A stretch of DNA of 37,069 nucleotides from Planctomycetota bacterium (GCA_024274785.1 JAJSAM010000055.1:1-37069), one strand, 5' to 3'; shown: positions 1 through 7,826, numbered from the stretch's first letter. The notes: generated by a model from the sequence alone, not told the origin. A program made the numbers and translations.

Positions 1-32
1 GAGATCGACCCTCCGATGCGGCCGGACCGCGC
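1..32 (-). repeat. Dispersed repeat, copy 3 (cut by window edge)
   Basis: Read on the reverse strand, this matches the first 32 bases of the 81-bp repeat found at 1506 and 17757. It differs from the 17757 copy at 4 of 32 positions. The rest of the copy would lie outside the window. It is oriented opposite to the copy downstream of bamA, so bamA sits between inverted copies. Confidence 0.6.
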
Positions 33-155
33 TGCGTTTGCCGGGGATGTCCGCAGATGAGGATGAGCAGCCTGGAGGCGTTGAGCATGGCCTGATCGCG
101 AACGGGGCTTTCCGAAGGTGAAAAGTTCCGCCTGGTGTCATAGGCTATGGGCTCT

Positions 156-163
156 TTTCGAAC
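156..163 (+). promoter_or_regulatory. Possible operator half-site before bamA
   Basis: TTTCGAAC here is identical to the left arm of the perfect palindrome upstream of the had-like gene. The right arm is not conserved, so this is only a half-site, lying 25 bases upstream of the bamA start. The shared regulation is an inference. Confidence 0.3.
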
Positions 164-187
164 GATTGACCTGGATGGAGGAATTCG

Positions 188-1315
188 ATGGCTCTCGAGT
201 GGCTGCCAAGGGACGACGAGGTGAAGGACCACGCCCTGCACGGGTCCGAGAACTGGGGGACCGAAGCCCCCTGCACCATGTACGAAAGAAAGCCGGTGCT
301 GGACCAGGCCGGCCAGAAGGTGGACGGGCTCTATACCGCCTGGATCACGCTGAACAACCCCCGCCAGTACAACTCCTACACCACCGAGATGGTGAAGGGG
401 GTCATCGCCGGGTTCGACAACGCTTCGCTCGATCGCTCGGTGGTGGCGGTCATCTTCACCGCGGTCGGTGAGAAGGCCTTCTGCACGGGCGGCAACACCA
501 AGGAGTACGCGGAGTACTACAGCAAGCGCCCGAACGAGTACGGCGAGTACATGGAACTCTTCAACGGGATGGTGGACGCCATCCTGCGCTGCAAGAAGCC
601 GACGATCTGCCGCGTCAACGGGATGCGCATCGCCGGCGGCCAGGAGATCGGCATGGGCTGCGACCTGGCGATCTCCTCCGACCTCGCCATCTTCGGCCAG
701 GCCGGACCGAAGCACGGCTCCGCCCCGGACGGCGGGTCCACCGACTTCCTGCCGTGGTTTCTCACCATCGAGGATGCGATGTGGAACTGCGTCTCCTGTG
801 AGATGTGGTCCGCCTACAAGATGAAGCGTCTGGGCCTGATCCGTAAGGCGGTGCCGGTGATCCGGGATGGTGACGGCTTCGTCCGGAACCCCATGGTCAT
901 CACGGACCGCTACGTGGATGACGGTGAGATCGTCTTCGGCGACATGAAGCGCGGCGAGGCGATGAAAGAGGCTCGCGCGATGGTCAAGGAGGCGACCATC
1001 GACTTCTCGCTGCTCGATGCGGAGATCGACAAGGTCGTCTGGCGGTTCACGAACCTCTTCCCGGGTTGCCTGATCAAGTCCATCGACGGAATCCGCGCGA
1101 AGAAGAAGTTCTTCTGGGACGCCAACAAGAACAACAACCGCCACTGGCTGGCCGCCAATATGTCCGCGGAGGCCTTCCTCGGCTTCACCGCCTTCAACAC
1201 GAAGAAGATCACCGGCACCGACGTGATTGATTTCGTGAAGTACCGCCAGATGATCGCCGAGGGCGCATACGCGGACGACGAACTGTTCGAGGCCGTGCTG
1301 GGAAAGCCGCAGTAA
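188..1315 (+). CDS. bamA: 6-oxocyclohex-1-ene-1-carbonyl-CoA hydrolase (ring-opening hydrolase)
   Basis: This crotonase-superfamily enzyme adds water to and hydrolytically opens the alicyclic ring of 6-oxocyclohex-1-ene-1-carbonyl-CoA, giving 3-hydroxypimeloyl-CoA. It acts in the cytoplasm, in the lower benzoyl-CoA pathway. The 375-residue length fits the BamA/Oah family, which is longer than ordinary enoyl-CoA hydratases. Visible signatures are FCTGGNTKEY (about 98-107), the oxyanion-hole region GMRIAGGQEIGMGCD (145-159) and the family-typical PKHGSAPDGGSTDFLP (174-189). GGAGG lies six bases before the ATG, supporting this start. The family is widely used as a marker for anaerobic aromatic degradation. 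had-, HBDH- and thiolase-like genes follow within 10 kb, but no ring reductase is seen. The gene stands apart from its pathway partners, flanked by inverted copies of a dispersed repeat. Confidence 0.95.
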   Translation: MALEWLPRDDEVKDHALHGSENWGTEAPCTMYERKPVLDQAGQKVDGLYTAWITLNNPRQYNSYTTEMVKGVIAGFDNASLDRSVVAVIFTAVGEKAFCTGGNTKEYAEYYSKRPNEYGEYMELFNGMVDAILRCKKPTICRVNGMRIAGGQEIGMGCDLAISSDLAIFGQAGPKHGSAPDGGSTDFLPWFLTIEDAMWNCVSCEMWSAYKMKRLGLIRKAVPVIRDGDGFVRNPMVITDRYVDDGEIVFGDMKRGEAMKEARAMVKEATIDFSLLDAEIDKVVWRFTNLFPGCLIKSIDGIRAKKKFFWDANKNNNRHWLAANMSAEAFLGFTAFNTKKITGTDVIDFVKYRQMIAEGAYADDELFEAVLGKPQ

Positions 1316-1354
1316 AGCGGCACCCGGGGGAGAGGGATTGGCTCCGTGAGTTGA

Positions 1355-1632
1355 AGGGGGCCCCGGCCGGAACTCGGGGTTCCCGTCCTCACCCTCATCG
1401 CCGGGCTGCTCCGGGCGGCCTGGCGAAACCAGCGCAAGCGGCTCGAAGGCCTCCTCGCCGAACGGATGACGGCGTGGAGCCTGGAGCCTCCCGGTTTCTT
1501 CCACCGCGCGGCCCAGCCGCAATGGGGGGTCGACCTCCGGGCGACTGTGCTGGCGGTCCGGGAGCGTCACGCAGAATCTGCGTGCGTCGCGAAGATCGAC
1601 CGGGCTGAAAGACCGGTCACCGCTGATCAGTA
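1355..1632 (+). other. Gap after bamA: start-less open frame, possible coding remnant
   Basis: Between bamA and the convergent propeller gene there is no normal gene. One forward frame (the bamA frame, after a TGA at 1352) stays open to a TAA at 1630 and reads plausibly as protein, with a short hydrophobic run and basic helices. It has no start codon before an internal ATG at 1466. The distal part coincides with the 81-bp dispersed repeat, whose translation (PQW-VDLRATVL-V--RHAES) is partly kept in the copy at 17757. It could be a decayed gene fragment, or non-coding repeat that happens to be open. No terminator is visible after bamA. Confidence 0.3.
1506..1586 (+). repeat. Dispersed 81-bp repeat, copy 1
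   Basis: It aligns without gaps to 17757-17837, identical at 69 of 81 positions by hand count. The core contains the near-palindrome GGGTCGACCTCC and a conserved GCAGAATCTG near its end. Both complete copies lie just downstream of genes (bamA here, hscB there). A third truncated copy lies at the left window edge in the opposite orientation. Confidence 0.8.
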
Positions 1633-2682
1633 AGTCCGGACGAAGCTCAGGACGGTACCGGTCTTGCCGACCACGATGCCGGTGCGCTCGTTGATGAATG
1701 ACAGGGCGCGCAGATCCTTTTTCGTCCGGGTTTTCAGCCTGATCATGCTCTTGCCGCCGTTGTTCGTGCCGAGGGCGATGCCGTCGTTGCCGACGAAGTA
1801 GGCGGTCTCCGCGTCGAGGGCATCCACCGCGCGCAGGCGCTTCTCGGTACCCGTATCGAGCCGGGCCCAGGTTCGGCCCCCGTCGGTGGTTCTCGCGGCG
1901 AAGCCCCCGTCGCCGACCACATAGCCGTTCTGCGCATCCGCAAAGTCGACCCCCCAGAGACTGGTGCCGAGGGGATTGCCGGCCTGCCGCACGTCCCAGG
2001 TCTCGCCGCCGTCGTCCGAATAGAGGATGCCGCCGCGGCGCTTCTGGTAGAGCAGCGACCTGGCGGCGTCGCCCACGAAGGAGATCTCCACGTGGCTGCC
2101 GACGACGTAGATGCGCTTCTCATCCACGACGCAGATGCCGTTCAACTGCCGGCCGGTGATGCCGTAGGCCATACTGTCCGGAGTTTTCCAGGTATTGCCG
2201 CCGTCCTCGGTCACCCGCCAGGCGCCGTCCCCCTCCCGGGTCGATCCCGCGATCATGAATCCCCGCTTGCGGGTCACGAATCCGAAGCCGCGGATCGGCA
2301 TGGTGATGTCGGTCCTGATTTCGCTGAAGGTGTTGCCGCCGTCGCTGGTCTTCAGGATGACATTCTTGATGCGGGTACGCCCGGCCAGGAAACCGTGCCG
2401 CTCGTCGATCCAGTGCATCACACGAAAGGAGAGGCCCTCGCGGACCTGCGTGGGATCCCACATCCGGCCGCCATCGCTCGAGCGGACGATCATCCCGTCG
2501 GATCCGCAGATCACGACGTGCCTGTTCTTGAAGAGCCTGACGCCGTAGAGGCTCTCGTCGGTCTCGGCGATCACGGAATCGAAACGGCCGGACATGCGAG
2601 GGCGCGCCAGAGCCGCCGGGTCGGGCAGGATGGTCACGGCGATGGCGAGCAGGGCAAGTGCGGCAGTCAGGAGTCTATTCAT
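1627..2682 (-). CDS. Secreted YCF48/BNR-repeat beta-propeller protein
   Basis: The product starts with a Sec-type signal peptide (hydrophobic residues about 4-19, probable cleavage after ALA at 24-26). The mature protein is built of propeller repeats marked by SSDGGRMWD, TSDGGNTF, EDGGNTWKT, SDDGGETWD and TDGGRTWAR, typical of the YCF48/photosystem II stability factor-like and BNR superfamily. Photosynthetic YCF48 helps assemble photosystem II. In non-photosynthetic bacteria such proteins are exported and their role is mostly unknown. The length of 351 residues fits one complete propeller. Its start overlaps the end of the upstream [2Fe-2S] protein gene by eight bases, so the two are probably co-transcribed. 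The pair lies antisense inside the catabolic region. No link to aromatic metabolism can be shown. Confidence 0.85.
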   Translation of the reverse strand: MNRLLTAALALLAIAVTILPDPAALARPRMSGRFDSVIAETDESLYGVRLFKNRHVVICGSDGMIVRSSDGGRMWDPTQVREGLSFRVMHWIDERHGFLAGRTRIKNVILKTSDGGNTFSEIRTDITMPIRGFGFVTRKRGFMIAGSTREGDGAWRVTEDGGNTWKTPDSMAYGITGRQLNGICVVDEKRIYVVGSHVEISFVGDAARSLLYQKRRGGILYSDDGGETWDVRQAGNPLGTSLWGVDFADAQNGYVVGDGGFAARTTDGGRTWARLDTGTEKRLRAVDALDAETAYFVGNDGIALGTNNGGKSMIRLKTRTKKDLRALSFINERTGIVVGKTGTVLSFVRTY

Positions 2683-3019
2683 TGGTATCCGGTTTCTCGG
2701 TGGGGGTATGAACCAGGCGGGGGATGACTTCGCCTCTCAGGATGGTCTTCGCAAAGATCTCATGCACGTCCTCGAGCGTCACCCCGGCGTACCAGACGGC
2801 CTCCGGGTAGATGACGATGATGGGGCCGTGAGCACATTGATTCAGACAGCCCGACTTGTTCACCCGGATGCGCCTTGTGATCCCCGCCTCTTTCGCCATC
2901 TGCCTGAGCCGCCCGCCGATCTCGTCGCCGTTCCGGCCGGGGCAGGTCCTTCCGGAGACGCACACGAAGACGTGGCGTTCGTACGGCACCGGTGGATGGC
3001 GCTTTGCGGGGAGAGGCAT
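2675..3019 (-). CDS. Thioredoxin-like [2Fe-2S] ferredoxin
   Basis: This 114-residue protein has four cysteines in the layout of thioredoxin-fold [2Fe-2S] ferredoxins: C20 and C26 near the start, then the pair in SGCLNQCAHGP (C58, C62), followed by an aromatic and hydrophobic strand. Members carry electrons in the cytoplasm, and the fold is shared with NuoE. It has no signal peptide, unlike its downstream partner with the propeller fold. A GGAAGG stretch precedes the ATG. It could donate electrons to a local oxidoreductase. A role with a benzoyl-CoA reductase is conceivable but nothing in the sequence shows it. Confidence 0.85.
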   Translation of the reverse strand: MPLPAKRHPPVPYERHVFVCVSGRTCPGRNGDEIGGRLRQMAKEAGITRRIRVNKSGCLNQCAHGPIIVIYPEAVWYAGVTLEDVHEIFAKTILRGEVIPRLVHTPTEKPDTNE

Positions 3020-3272
3020 GGGGACCTTCCAGGGGAGGATCGGGAATTCAGAGTGGGTGACGCACGAATTTCCATTTTCACAGAGGATGCCCCTTCATCC
3101 GCGGAATTGTCGGGAGAGGGCGGATCTGCGGAGAGGGTGTGGCCTGGCGGTGCTCGAGTTGCGCCTCGAGAGAAGACCGGCTCGAGACACGGGAAACCGG
3201 TGAAACGAACCACCTGTCGCTTTTCGCTCTATACTCCCGCCAACGGTCGGATTGCCGGGAGGACGAGCGCAG

Positions 3273-4307
3273 ATGCGAGCAGTGCGAATACACGAACACG
3301 GCGGCCCCGAGGTGCTGCGGCACGAGGATGTCGAGGTGCCGGTCTTCAAGGCCGACGAAGTGCTGGTCCGGGTCAAGGCCAGCGGGATGAACCACCTGGA
3401 TCTCTGGGTGCGAAACGGCGTTCCCGGGCACAAGTTCCCCCTGCCGATCATCCCCGGGTGTGATTTCGCGGGCGTGGTCGAGGCGGTCGGCGATGCGGTT
3501 TCGGGTATCTCTGCGGGGGAGGAAGTCATTGTCTCGCCGGGTCACTCCTGCGGCCGCTGCCGGGAGTGTCTCTCGGGTCGCCACAGCCTGTGCCGCCACT
3601 ACGGGATTTTCGGAGAGACGCGGGACGGCGGGAACGCGGAGTTCATGTCCGTCCCCGCCGTGAATCTCGTCCCCAAACCGGACACCCTCTCCTTCGTCGA
3701 GGCGGCTTGCATTCCCCTCGTCTTCCTCACCGCCTGGCACATGCTCGTGACGCGCTGCGAGATCAAGCCGGGGGACACCGTGCTCGTCCACGCCGGCGGT
3801 TCCGGGGTCGGGTCCGCCGCCATCCAGATCGCCAGGCTTTTCAACGCGGAAGTGATCACGACGGCGTCCTCGCGGGCCAAGCTCGACCGTGCCGGGGAAC
3901 TCGGCGCGGACCACCTGGTCAACTACGAGGAAGAGAACTTCGCGAAGCGGGTCCGGGAGATCACCGGGAAGCGCGGCGTGGACATCGTTTTCGAACACAC
4001 CGGTGAGGCCACCTGGAAGGGAAGCCTGATGGCGGTGGCCCGGGGCGGGAAGATCGTCACCTGCGGCGCCACTTCCGGTTTCAACGCCGTCTCCGACCTT
4101 CGCATCGTGTTCTTCAAGCAGGTCTCCATCCTCGGTTCCACCATGGGGTCGCTCGGGGAAGTGCTTGACGTCATGGAGCACGTCGAAGCGGGCCGGCTTC
4201 GTCCCGTGCTCGATCGCACCTTCCCCATGTCCGAAGTCAAGGACGCCCATCGCTATCTCGCGTCGCGCGAGCAGTTCGGCAAAGTCGTCATTCTTCCGGA
4301 GGAGTAG
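3273..4307 (+). CDS. MDR-family zinc-type alcohol dehydrogenase / quinone oxidoreductase-like
   Basis: A medium-chain dehydrogenase/reductase of 344 residues. It has an N-terminal GroES-like domain, the four-cysteine structural zinc loop (CGRCRECLSGRHSLC) and a Rossmann nucleotide site (HAGGSGVGSAAIQIA). The usual catalytic Cys and GHE motif are replaced (SGMNHLD and PGCDFAG), which is typical of quinone-oxidoreductase-like members that bind only structural zinc. NAD(P)H-dependent redox of an enone or CoA-linked intermediate is plausible. The exact substrate is unknown. The start is set at the second in-frame ATG because GGGAGGA sits just ahead of it; an ATG at 3252 lacks such a site. It is followed after three bases by the hydratase gene, so the two form an operon. 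Confidence 0.85.
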   Translation: MRAVRIHEHGGPEVLRHEDVEVPVFKADEVLVRVKASGMNHLDLWVRNGVPGHKFPLPIIPGCDFAGVVEAVGDAVSGISAGEEVIVSPGHSCGRCRECLSGRHSLCRHYGIFGETRDGGNAEFMSVPAVNLVPKPDTLSFVEAACIPLVFLTAWHMLVTRCEIKPGDTVLVHAGGSGVGSAAIQIARLFNAEVITTASSRAKLDRAGELGADHLVNYEEENFAKRVREITGKRGVDIVFEHTGEATWKGSLMAVARGGKIVTCGATSGFNAVSDLRIVFFKQVSILGSTMGSLGEVLDVMEHVEAGRLRPVLDRTFPMSEVKDAHRYLASREQFGKVVILPEE

Positions 4308-4310
4308 ATT

Positions 4311-5066
4311 GTGGAAACGCTGACCCTCTCCATCGCCGATCAGATCGCCACCGTGGAGCTGAACCGCCCCGGCAAGAAGAACGCCATCAACCTCGAGATG
4401 GTGAGGGAGATGCACGCGCTGCTCGACGACCTGGCGGAGCGCGACGATATCGCCGTCCTGATCGTGACGAGCTCCGACCCTCGCTGCTTTACGGCCGGGG
4501 CCGACGTCGGGGAGCTGCACTCCCGCAAGAAGAGGGATGCGCTCTCGGGCATCAACCAGAACGCCTTTCGCCAATTCGAGGAGTTTCCGCATCCCACCAT
4601 TGCCGCAGTCCGCGGCTTCGCCCTGGGAGCGGGCACCGAACTCGCCGCCTCCTGCGACCTGCGCGTGGCCGGCGAAAGTGCCCGATTTGGTCATCCCGAG
4701 GTCGGTTTGGGCATCACTCCGGCCGCCGGCGGGATGAAGCTGCTGATGCGGCTCGTCGGTCTGGCGAAGGCAAAGGAGCTGATCTTCACCGGTCGCGTGA
4801 TCGACGCGAAGACCGCCCTCGGGATCGGCCTGGTGAACCGCGTCGTCCCGGACAACGAGGTGCTCTCCTCCGCGAAGGAACTGGCCCGCGAGATCCAGAG
4901 GAACGGCACCCTGGCGGTGCGACTCGCCAAGGCCGCGATCACCGCCGCCGCGCGCCACGCCGGCGAACACATGAACCTGATCGAGAACCTCAGCCAGGCC
5001 ATCCTCTTCGAAGACGAGGAGAAGCTGGCGCGCATGAAGGCGTTCCTGGACCGGAAGAAGAACTGA
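4311..5066 (+). CDS. Enoyl-CoA hydratase (crotonase family), candidate dienoyl-CoA hydratase
   Basis: This 251-residue crotonase-fold enzyme keeps both catalytic glutamates: E110 in ALGAGTELAASCD and E130 in FGHPEVGLGITPAAGG. It also keeps the oxyanion-hole motif TAGADVGEL (61-69). It should therefore hydrate an enoyl-CoA. By position it could be the cyclohexa-1,5-diene-1-carbonyl-CoA hydratase (Dch/BamR) that makes the had substrate, but the motifs are those of a generic short-chain hydratase. A beta-oxidation role after ring opening is equally possible. The start is a GTG with GGAGG supplied by the end of the preceding gene, indicating translational coupling. Confidence 0.85.
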   Translation: METLTLSIADQIATVELNRPGKKNAINLEMVREMHALLDDLAERDDIAVLIVTSSDPRCFTAGADVGELHSRKKRDALSGINQNAFRQFEEFPHPTIAAVRGFALGAGTELAASCDLRVAGESARFGHPEVGLGITPAAGGMKLLMRLVGLAKAKELIFTGRVIDAKTALGIGLVNRVVPDNEVLSSAKELAREIQRNGTLAVRLAKAAITAAARHAGEHMNLIENLSQAILFEDEEKLARMKAFLDRKKN

Positions 5067-5086
5067 ACCGGACCGTTGCGAGCTTG

Positions 5087-5106
5087 TTTCGAACGCCTGT
5101 TCGAAA
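5087..5106 (+). promoter_or_regulatory. Perfect 20-bp palindrome (TTTCGAAC-GCCT-GTTCGAAA), likely operator of had
   Basis: Two 8-bp arms with a 4-base spacer lie 51 bases before the had start. A weak promoter can be drawn around it: TTGTTT at 5084-5089, a 17-base spacer and TACCAT at 5107-5112, which would put the palindrome in the spacer. A near copy stands 53 bases before the thiolase gene. The size and symmetry suit a dimeric TetR-type repressor. No regulator gene is in the window. Confidence 0.6.
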
Positions 5107-5157
5107 TACCATCTCTCCTGGTTTCCGCACACGTCACCCAACGCACCAGGAGAGAAC

Positions 5158-6189
5158 ATGCGCGCTGCACGATTCGTCGGTTCGGGCCAGCCCCTCGAAC
5201 TGACTGATGTTCCGGATCCGGTACCGGGCGAGAAGGAAGTGCTGATCGAGGTCTGTGCCTGCGGCATCTGCCACACCGACCTCTCTTTTCTCGACCACGG
5301 CATCCCCACGATGACCAGCCCGCCGCTGACGCTCGGCCATGAGATCTCGGGCCGGGTGAAGGCGCTCGGCACCGGGGTCACCGGGTTTGTGGAAGGCGAA
5401 CCGGTCCTGCTCCCGGCGGTCTACGGCTGCGGCGAGTGCCGTTTCTGCAAATCGGGCCGGGAGAACCTCTGCCCGAAGATGGTCTTCTTCGGCTCGAGCC
5501 GGGACGGCGGCTTCGCGGAGTTGATCGCCGCGCCGGAGCATGTCGTCTTCAAGCTCCCGGAGAGCATCCCCCTCGATGCGGCCTGCGCTATCGCCGATGC
5601 GGTTTCGACGCCGTACCACGCGGTCAGGAATCGGGGCCGGGCCGGTGAGGGCGATCGCGTGATCGTCATCGGCTGCGGCGGCATCGGCATCAACATCGTG
5701 CAGTGTGCCGCGGCCCGGGGCGCCGAGGTGATGGCCATCGACATGCGCGACGACTCCCTCGCGGTGGCGAAAGAACTCGGTGCCACCCACACCTTGAACC
5801 CCACCGGGATCGAGCGGGTGGACAAGGCGGTGAAGGAGGTCTTCAAGGGCGGCGCGGATATCGCCTTCGAGGCGATCGGCATGAAGCCCACCATCGAGAC
5901 CGCCTTCTCCTGCCTGGCGCGCGGTGGACGGCTTTGCGTCGTCGGCTACTGTGCCGAGAAGGTCGTGCTGGCCGCGGCGAAGATCATGTTCTTCGAGCAG
6001 GAGGTCGTGGGGAGTCTCGGTTGTCCCACCGCCGAGTATCCGCCGCTCATCGAGGACGTGGCCGCCGGGAAGATCAAGGTTGAGCCGCTGATCAGCAACC
6101 GTGTGTCGCTCGAGGACATCAACGACGGAATGGACCTGCTCCGGGCCGGCAAGGGACTCCGGACGATCGTATTGCCGAAGGGAATCTAG
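5158..6189 (+). CDS. had: 6-hydroxycyclohex-1-ene-1-carbonyl-CoA dehydrogenase-like zinc dehydrogenase
   Basis: A 343-residue zinc-dependent MDR dehydrogenase with catalytic zinc ligands in CGICHTD (C38) and GHE (H61, E62), structural zinc cysteines C91, C94, C97 and C105, and a nucleotide site VIGCGGIGINIVQ. In the benzoyl-CoA pathway, Had (BamQ) oxidises the hydroxyl of 6-hydroxycyclohex-1-ene-1-carbonyl-CoA with NAD to the 6-oxo compound, the substrate of BamA. The assignment rests on family features plus the nearby bamA. Another alcohol or acyl-CoA substrate cannot be excluded. AGGAGAG precedes the ATG. It heads a two-gene operon with the SDR (three-base gap) under a palindromic operator candidate. 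Confidence 0.8.
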   Translation: MRAARFVGSGQPLELTDVPDPVPGEKEVLIEVCACGICHTDLSFLDHGIPTMTSPPLTLGHEISGRVKALGTGVTGFVEGEPVLLPAVYGCGECRFCKSGRENLCPKMVFFGSSRDGGFAELIAAPEHVVFKLPESIPLDAACAIADAVSTPYHAVRNRGRAGEGDRVIVIGCGGIGINIVQCAAARGAEVMAIDMRDDSLAVAKELGATHTLNPTGIERVDKAVKEVFKGGADIAFEAIGMKPTIETAFSCLARGGRLCVVGYCAEKVVLAAAKIMFFEQEVVGSLGCPTAEYPPLIEDVAAGKIKVEPLISNRVSLEDINDGMDLLRAGKGLRTIVLPKGI

Positions 6190-6192
6190 AAG

Positions 6193-6951
6193 ATGGCAGA
6201 TACTGCGAAGCTGTTGGCTGGAAAGTCCGCGATCGTCACCGGCGGAAGCCTGGGCATCGGGGCGTCGATCGCCCGCGTGCTCGGAGCGGCCGGCGCGAAC
6301 GTGGCGGTGAACTACCGCAAGCACGACACCGAGGCGATGAAGGTGGTCGAGGACATCGAAGCGGCGGGGGTGAAGGGGCTCGCGCTGCAGGCGGATGTCT
6401 CCGACTTCAACCGGGCGCAGGAGATGGTGGCCGAGGTCCGCGAGAAGTTCGGCGGACTCGACATCCTGGTCTGCAACGCGGGAATCAACCGCGACGGCGT
6501 GATCTGGAAGATGACCGAGGAGAAGTGGGACCAGGTCATGGCGATCAACCTGAAGGGGTACTTCAACTACTGCCGCGCCGTCGCGCCGATCTTCAAGGAG
6601 CAGAAGAGCGGCCGTATCGTCAACATCACCTCGATCAACGGTATGCGTGGGAAGTTCGGCCAGACCAACTACGCCGCGTCCAAGGCCGGCATCATCGGCC
6701 TGACCAAGTCCATCGCGCGCGAGCTGGGACGATCAAAGGTCACCGCGAACGCCGTGGCCCCGGGCCTGATCGAAACCGACATGGTCGCCGACATGCCGGA
6801 GGAGGCGAAGGCGGCGTCCCTCGGCGAAACGGTCCTCGGCCAGCTCGGCACCCCGGAAGACGTGGCGAACGTGGTGATGTTCCTGGCGTCCGACCTGGCG
6901 CGCCACGTGACCGGCGAGGTCATCCGGGTGGATGGAGGCCAGTACATCTGA
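6193..6951 (+). CDS. SDR-family oxidoreductase (FabG / 3-hydroxyacyl-CoA dehydrogenase type)
   Basis: A classical short-chain dehydrogenase of 252 residues with cofactor motif TGGSLGIG (16-23), structural NAG (95-97) and the catalytic set N119, S147, Y160, K164 (YAASK). The C-terminal GEVIRVDGGQ is typical of FabG-like enzymes. Members reduce 3-oxoacyl-ACP or interconvert 3-hydroxy- and 3-oxoacyl-CoA. Tight linkage to the had-like gene suggests an acyl-CoA substrate, for example 3-hydroxypimeloyl-CoA, but a separate HBDH-type enzyme in the region could do that step. A strong hairpin follows the stop codon. Confidence 0.85.
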   Translation: MADTAKLLAGKSAIVTGGSLGIGASIARVLGAAGANVAVNYRKHDTEAMKVVEDIEAAGVKGLALQADVSDFNRAQEMVAEVREKFGGLDILVCNAGINRDGVIWKMTEEKWDQVMAINLKGYFNYCRAVAPIFKEQKSGRIVNITSINGMRGKFGQTNYAASKAGIIGLTKSIARELGRSKVTANAVAPGLIETDMVADMPEEAKAASLGETVLGQLGTPEDVANVVMFLASDLARHVTGEVIRVDGGQYI

Positions 6952-6962
6952 GAAGCTCTCAG

Positions 6963-6997
6963 CCCTCCGGGGACGGGGCCGCCCGCTCCCCGGAGGG
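6963..6997. terminator. Bidirectional hairpin terminator
   Basis: CCCTCCGGGGA (6963-6973) pairs perfectly over 11 bp with TCCCCGGAGGG (6987-6997), with a 13-base loop. It lies between the convergent SDR and zinc-ribbon genes, about a dozen bases after the SDR stop. It lacks a long T tract on either side, so factor-independent strength is uncertain. Confidence 0.65.
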
Positions 6998-7040
6998 TCG
7001 GCCTCTGTGCAGGATCAGCGTGACGTTCGCCGCCCCCTGC

Positions 7041-7340
7041 CTAGCCACTCGTGAACGGCGCATTCCGCGCGGCAATCGGGCCGCACCAGTCCTTCTCCGG
7101 ATCCCAGGCCAGGCGGTAGGCGCCGCCGATGACTCCCTGGGCAGCCAACGTCTCGGTGCTCCTGGCGTAGTAGGGGCAGTCGTCATTCAAGCAGACGAAG
7201 AGGATCGGGGTGCCCCAGGCGCCCATCGCGTTCCCGGAAACATCGCATTCGTGGAGATCCCGCTCGCAGTACGGGCAGCGGTGGGTGTTCCTGATCTCGG
7301 CTTTCCGGGCTTCCACGGCCGGGTCTTTCTCGGGGGACAT
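7041..7340 (-). CDS. Small zinc-ribbon protein of unknown function
   Basis: A 99-residue protein with a likely zinc ribbon formed by CPYC (about 22-25) and a second cysteine set in FVCLNDDCPYY, with a further CGP near the C-terminus. It resembles small Ogr/Delta-like zinc-finger proteins of anaerobes in which a conserved cysteine-rich half is followed by an aromatic-rich tail. No enzymatic motif is seen. It begins two bases after the thioesterase stop, so the two are almost certainly co-expressed and may work together. A direct role in aromatic catabolism is inferred only from position. Confidence 0.7.
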   Translation of the reverse strand: MSPEKDPAVEARKAEIRNTHRCPYCERDLHECDVSGNAMGAWGTPILFVCLNDDCPYYARSTETLAAQGVIGGAYRLAWDPEKDWCGPIAARNAPFTSG

Positions 7341-7342
7341 CT

Positions 7343-7768
7343 CTACTCCTCGGGTGCCAGGTGATAGTTGAAGACGGTGCGGAGGTCATCCGGGATTCGC
7401 GTCGGCTCGAACGTGTCCATATCGACGCAGACCGTGGTGATGCGGGCGACGACGCAGGGCTCCGTGGTTCCCTCTTTCCGGATCCGGTAGCGCAGCGTGA
7501 GGGACGAGTTGCCGAGCTTGAGTGTCTGGATCTCCACCCGGGCCACGTCGCCGAAGGCCAGGGTCCGTCGGAAGTCGACGTCCACCTTGACGGACGGGAA
7601 ACCGAGCCGCCTTCCGTCGAGCAGTTCGTGGTAGGGCAGCCCCACCCGGTCGGAGAAGAACTCCTCGAAGGCCACGTGGAAGTAGTTGATGATTCGCGGG
7701 TAGTAGACGATTCCCGCGTGGTCGATGTCGCCGAACCGCACCTTCATGCTGGTTTCATACTTCGCCAT
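7343..7768 (-). CDS. Acyl-CoA thioesterase, 4-hydroxybenzoyl-CoA thioesterase (hotdog) family
   Basis: A 141-residue single hotdog domain with the 4HBT signature VRFGDIDHAGIVYYPRI near the N-terminus, in which the second aspartate (GDID) is the usual catalytic residue. These enzymes cleave aromatic or short acyl-CoA esters in the cytoplasm. Beside a ring-cleavage pathway it may release CoA from dead-end acyl- or aroyl-CoA intermediates. The start is placed at MAKYETS. An upstream GTG at 7819 would add 17 residues with no family resemblance. It is divergent from the 3-hydroxyacyl-CoA dehydrogenase gene, with a palindrome between them. Confidence 0.85.
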   Translation of the reverse strand: MAKYETSMKVRFGDIDHAGIVYYPRIINYFHVAFEEFFSDRVGLPYHELLDGRRLGFPSVKVDVDFRRTLAFGDVARVEIQTLKLGNSSLTLRYRIRKEGTTEPCVVARITTVCVDMDTFEPTRIPDDLRTVFNYHLAPEE

Positions 7769-7814
7769 GGCGGCCAAGGTACCCGAAGGTCGGTTCGCCG
7801 GAAAACTGTGGCCG

Positions 7815-7826
7815 GTCACCGGTGAC
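7815..7826. promoter_or_regulatory. Palindrome GTCACCGGTGAC in divergent promoter region
   Basis: A perfect 12-bp palindrome lies in the 89-base gap between the thioesterase (leftward) and the 3-hydroxyacyl-CoA dehydrogenase (rightward). The position suits an operator acting on both. It differs from the TTCGAAC-type palindrome, so a second regulator would be needed. Twelve bases in GC-rich DNA can occur by chance. Confidence 0.35.

Larger units (their letters stand above)
1..187. other. Left-edge stretch without a confident gene
   Basis: All three forward frames close quickly (stops at 58-60, 93-95 and 118-120), so at most the last few codons of an upstream gene are present. The frame ending at 95 has a CPQM-R-MSSLEAL string that faintly recalls the C-terminal cysteine region of quinolinate synthase, but it is too short and ends too early to call. 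The same bases hold a truncated copy of a dispersed repeat on the reverse strand. Just before bamA there is a small palindrome, CATAGGCTATG (139-149), and an operator half-site. Confidence 0.5.

Noticed and set aside
60..95. NadA-like C-terminus at the left edge
   Set aside because: Only about ten residues resemble the cysteine region and the frame ends too soon after it.
3078..5381. Very long reverse-strand open frame (767 codons)
   Set aside because: It is a shadow of the MDR dehydrogenase and hydratase genes; its His/Asp/Gly-rich translation has no family features and the forward genes are clear.
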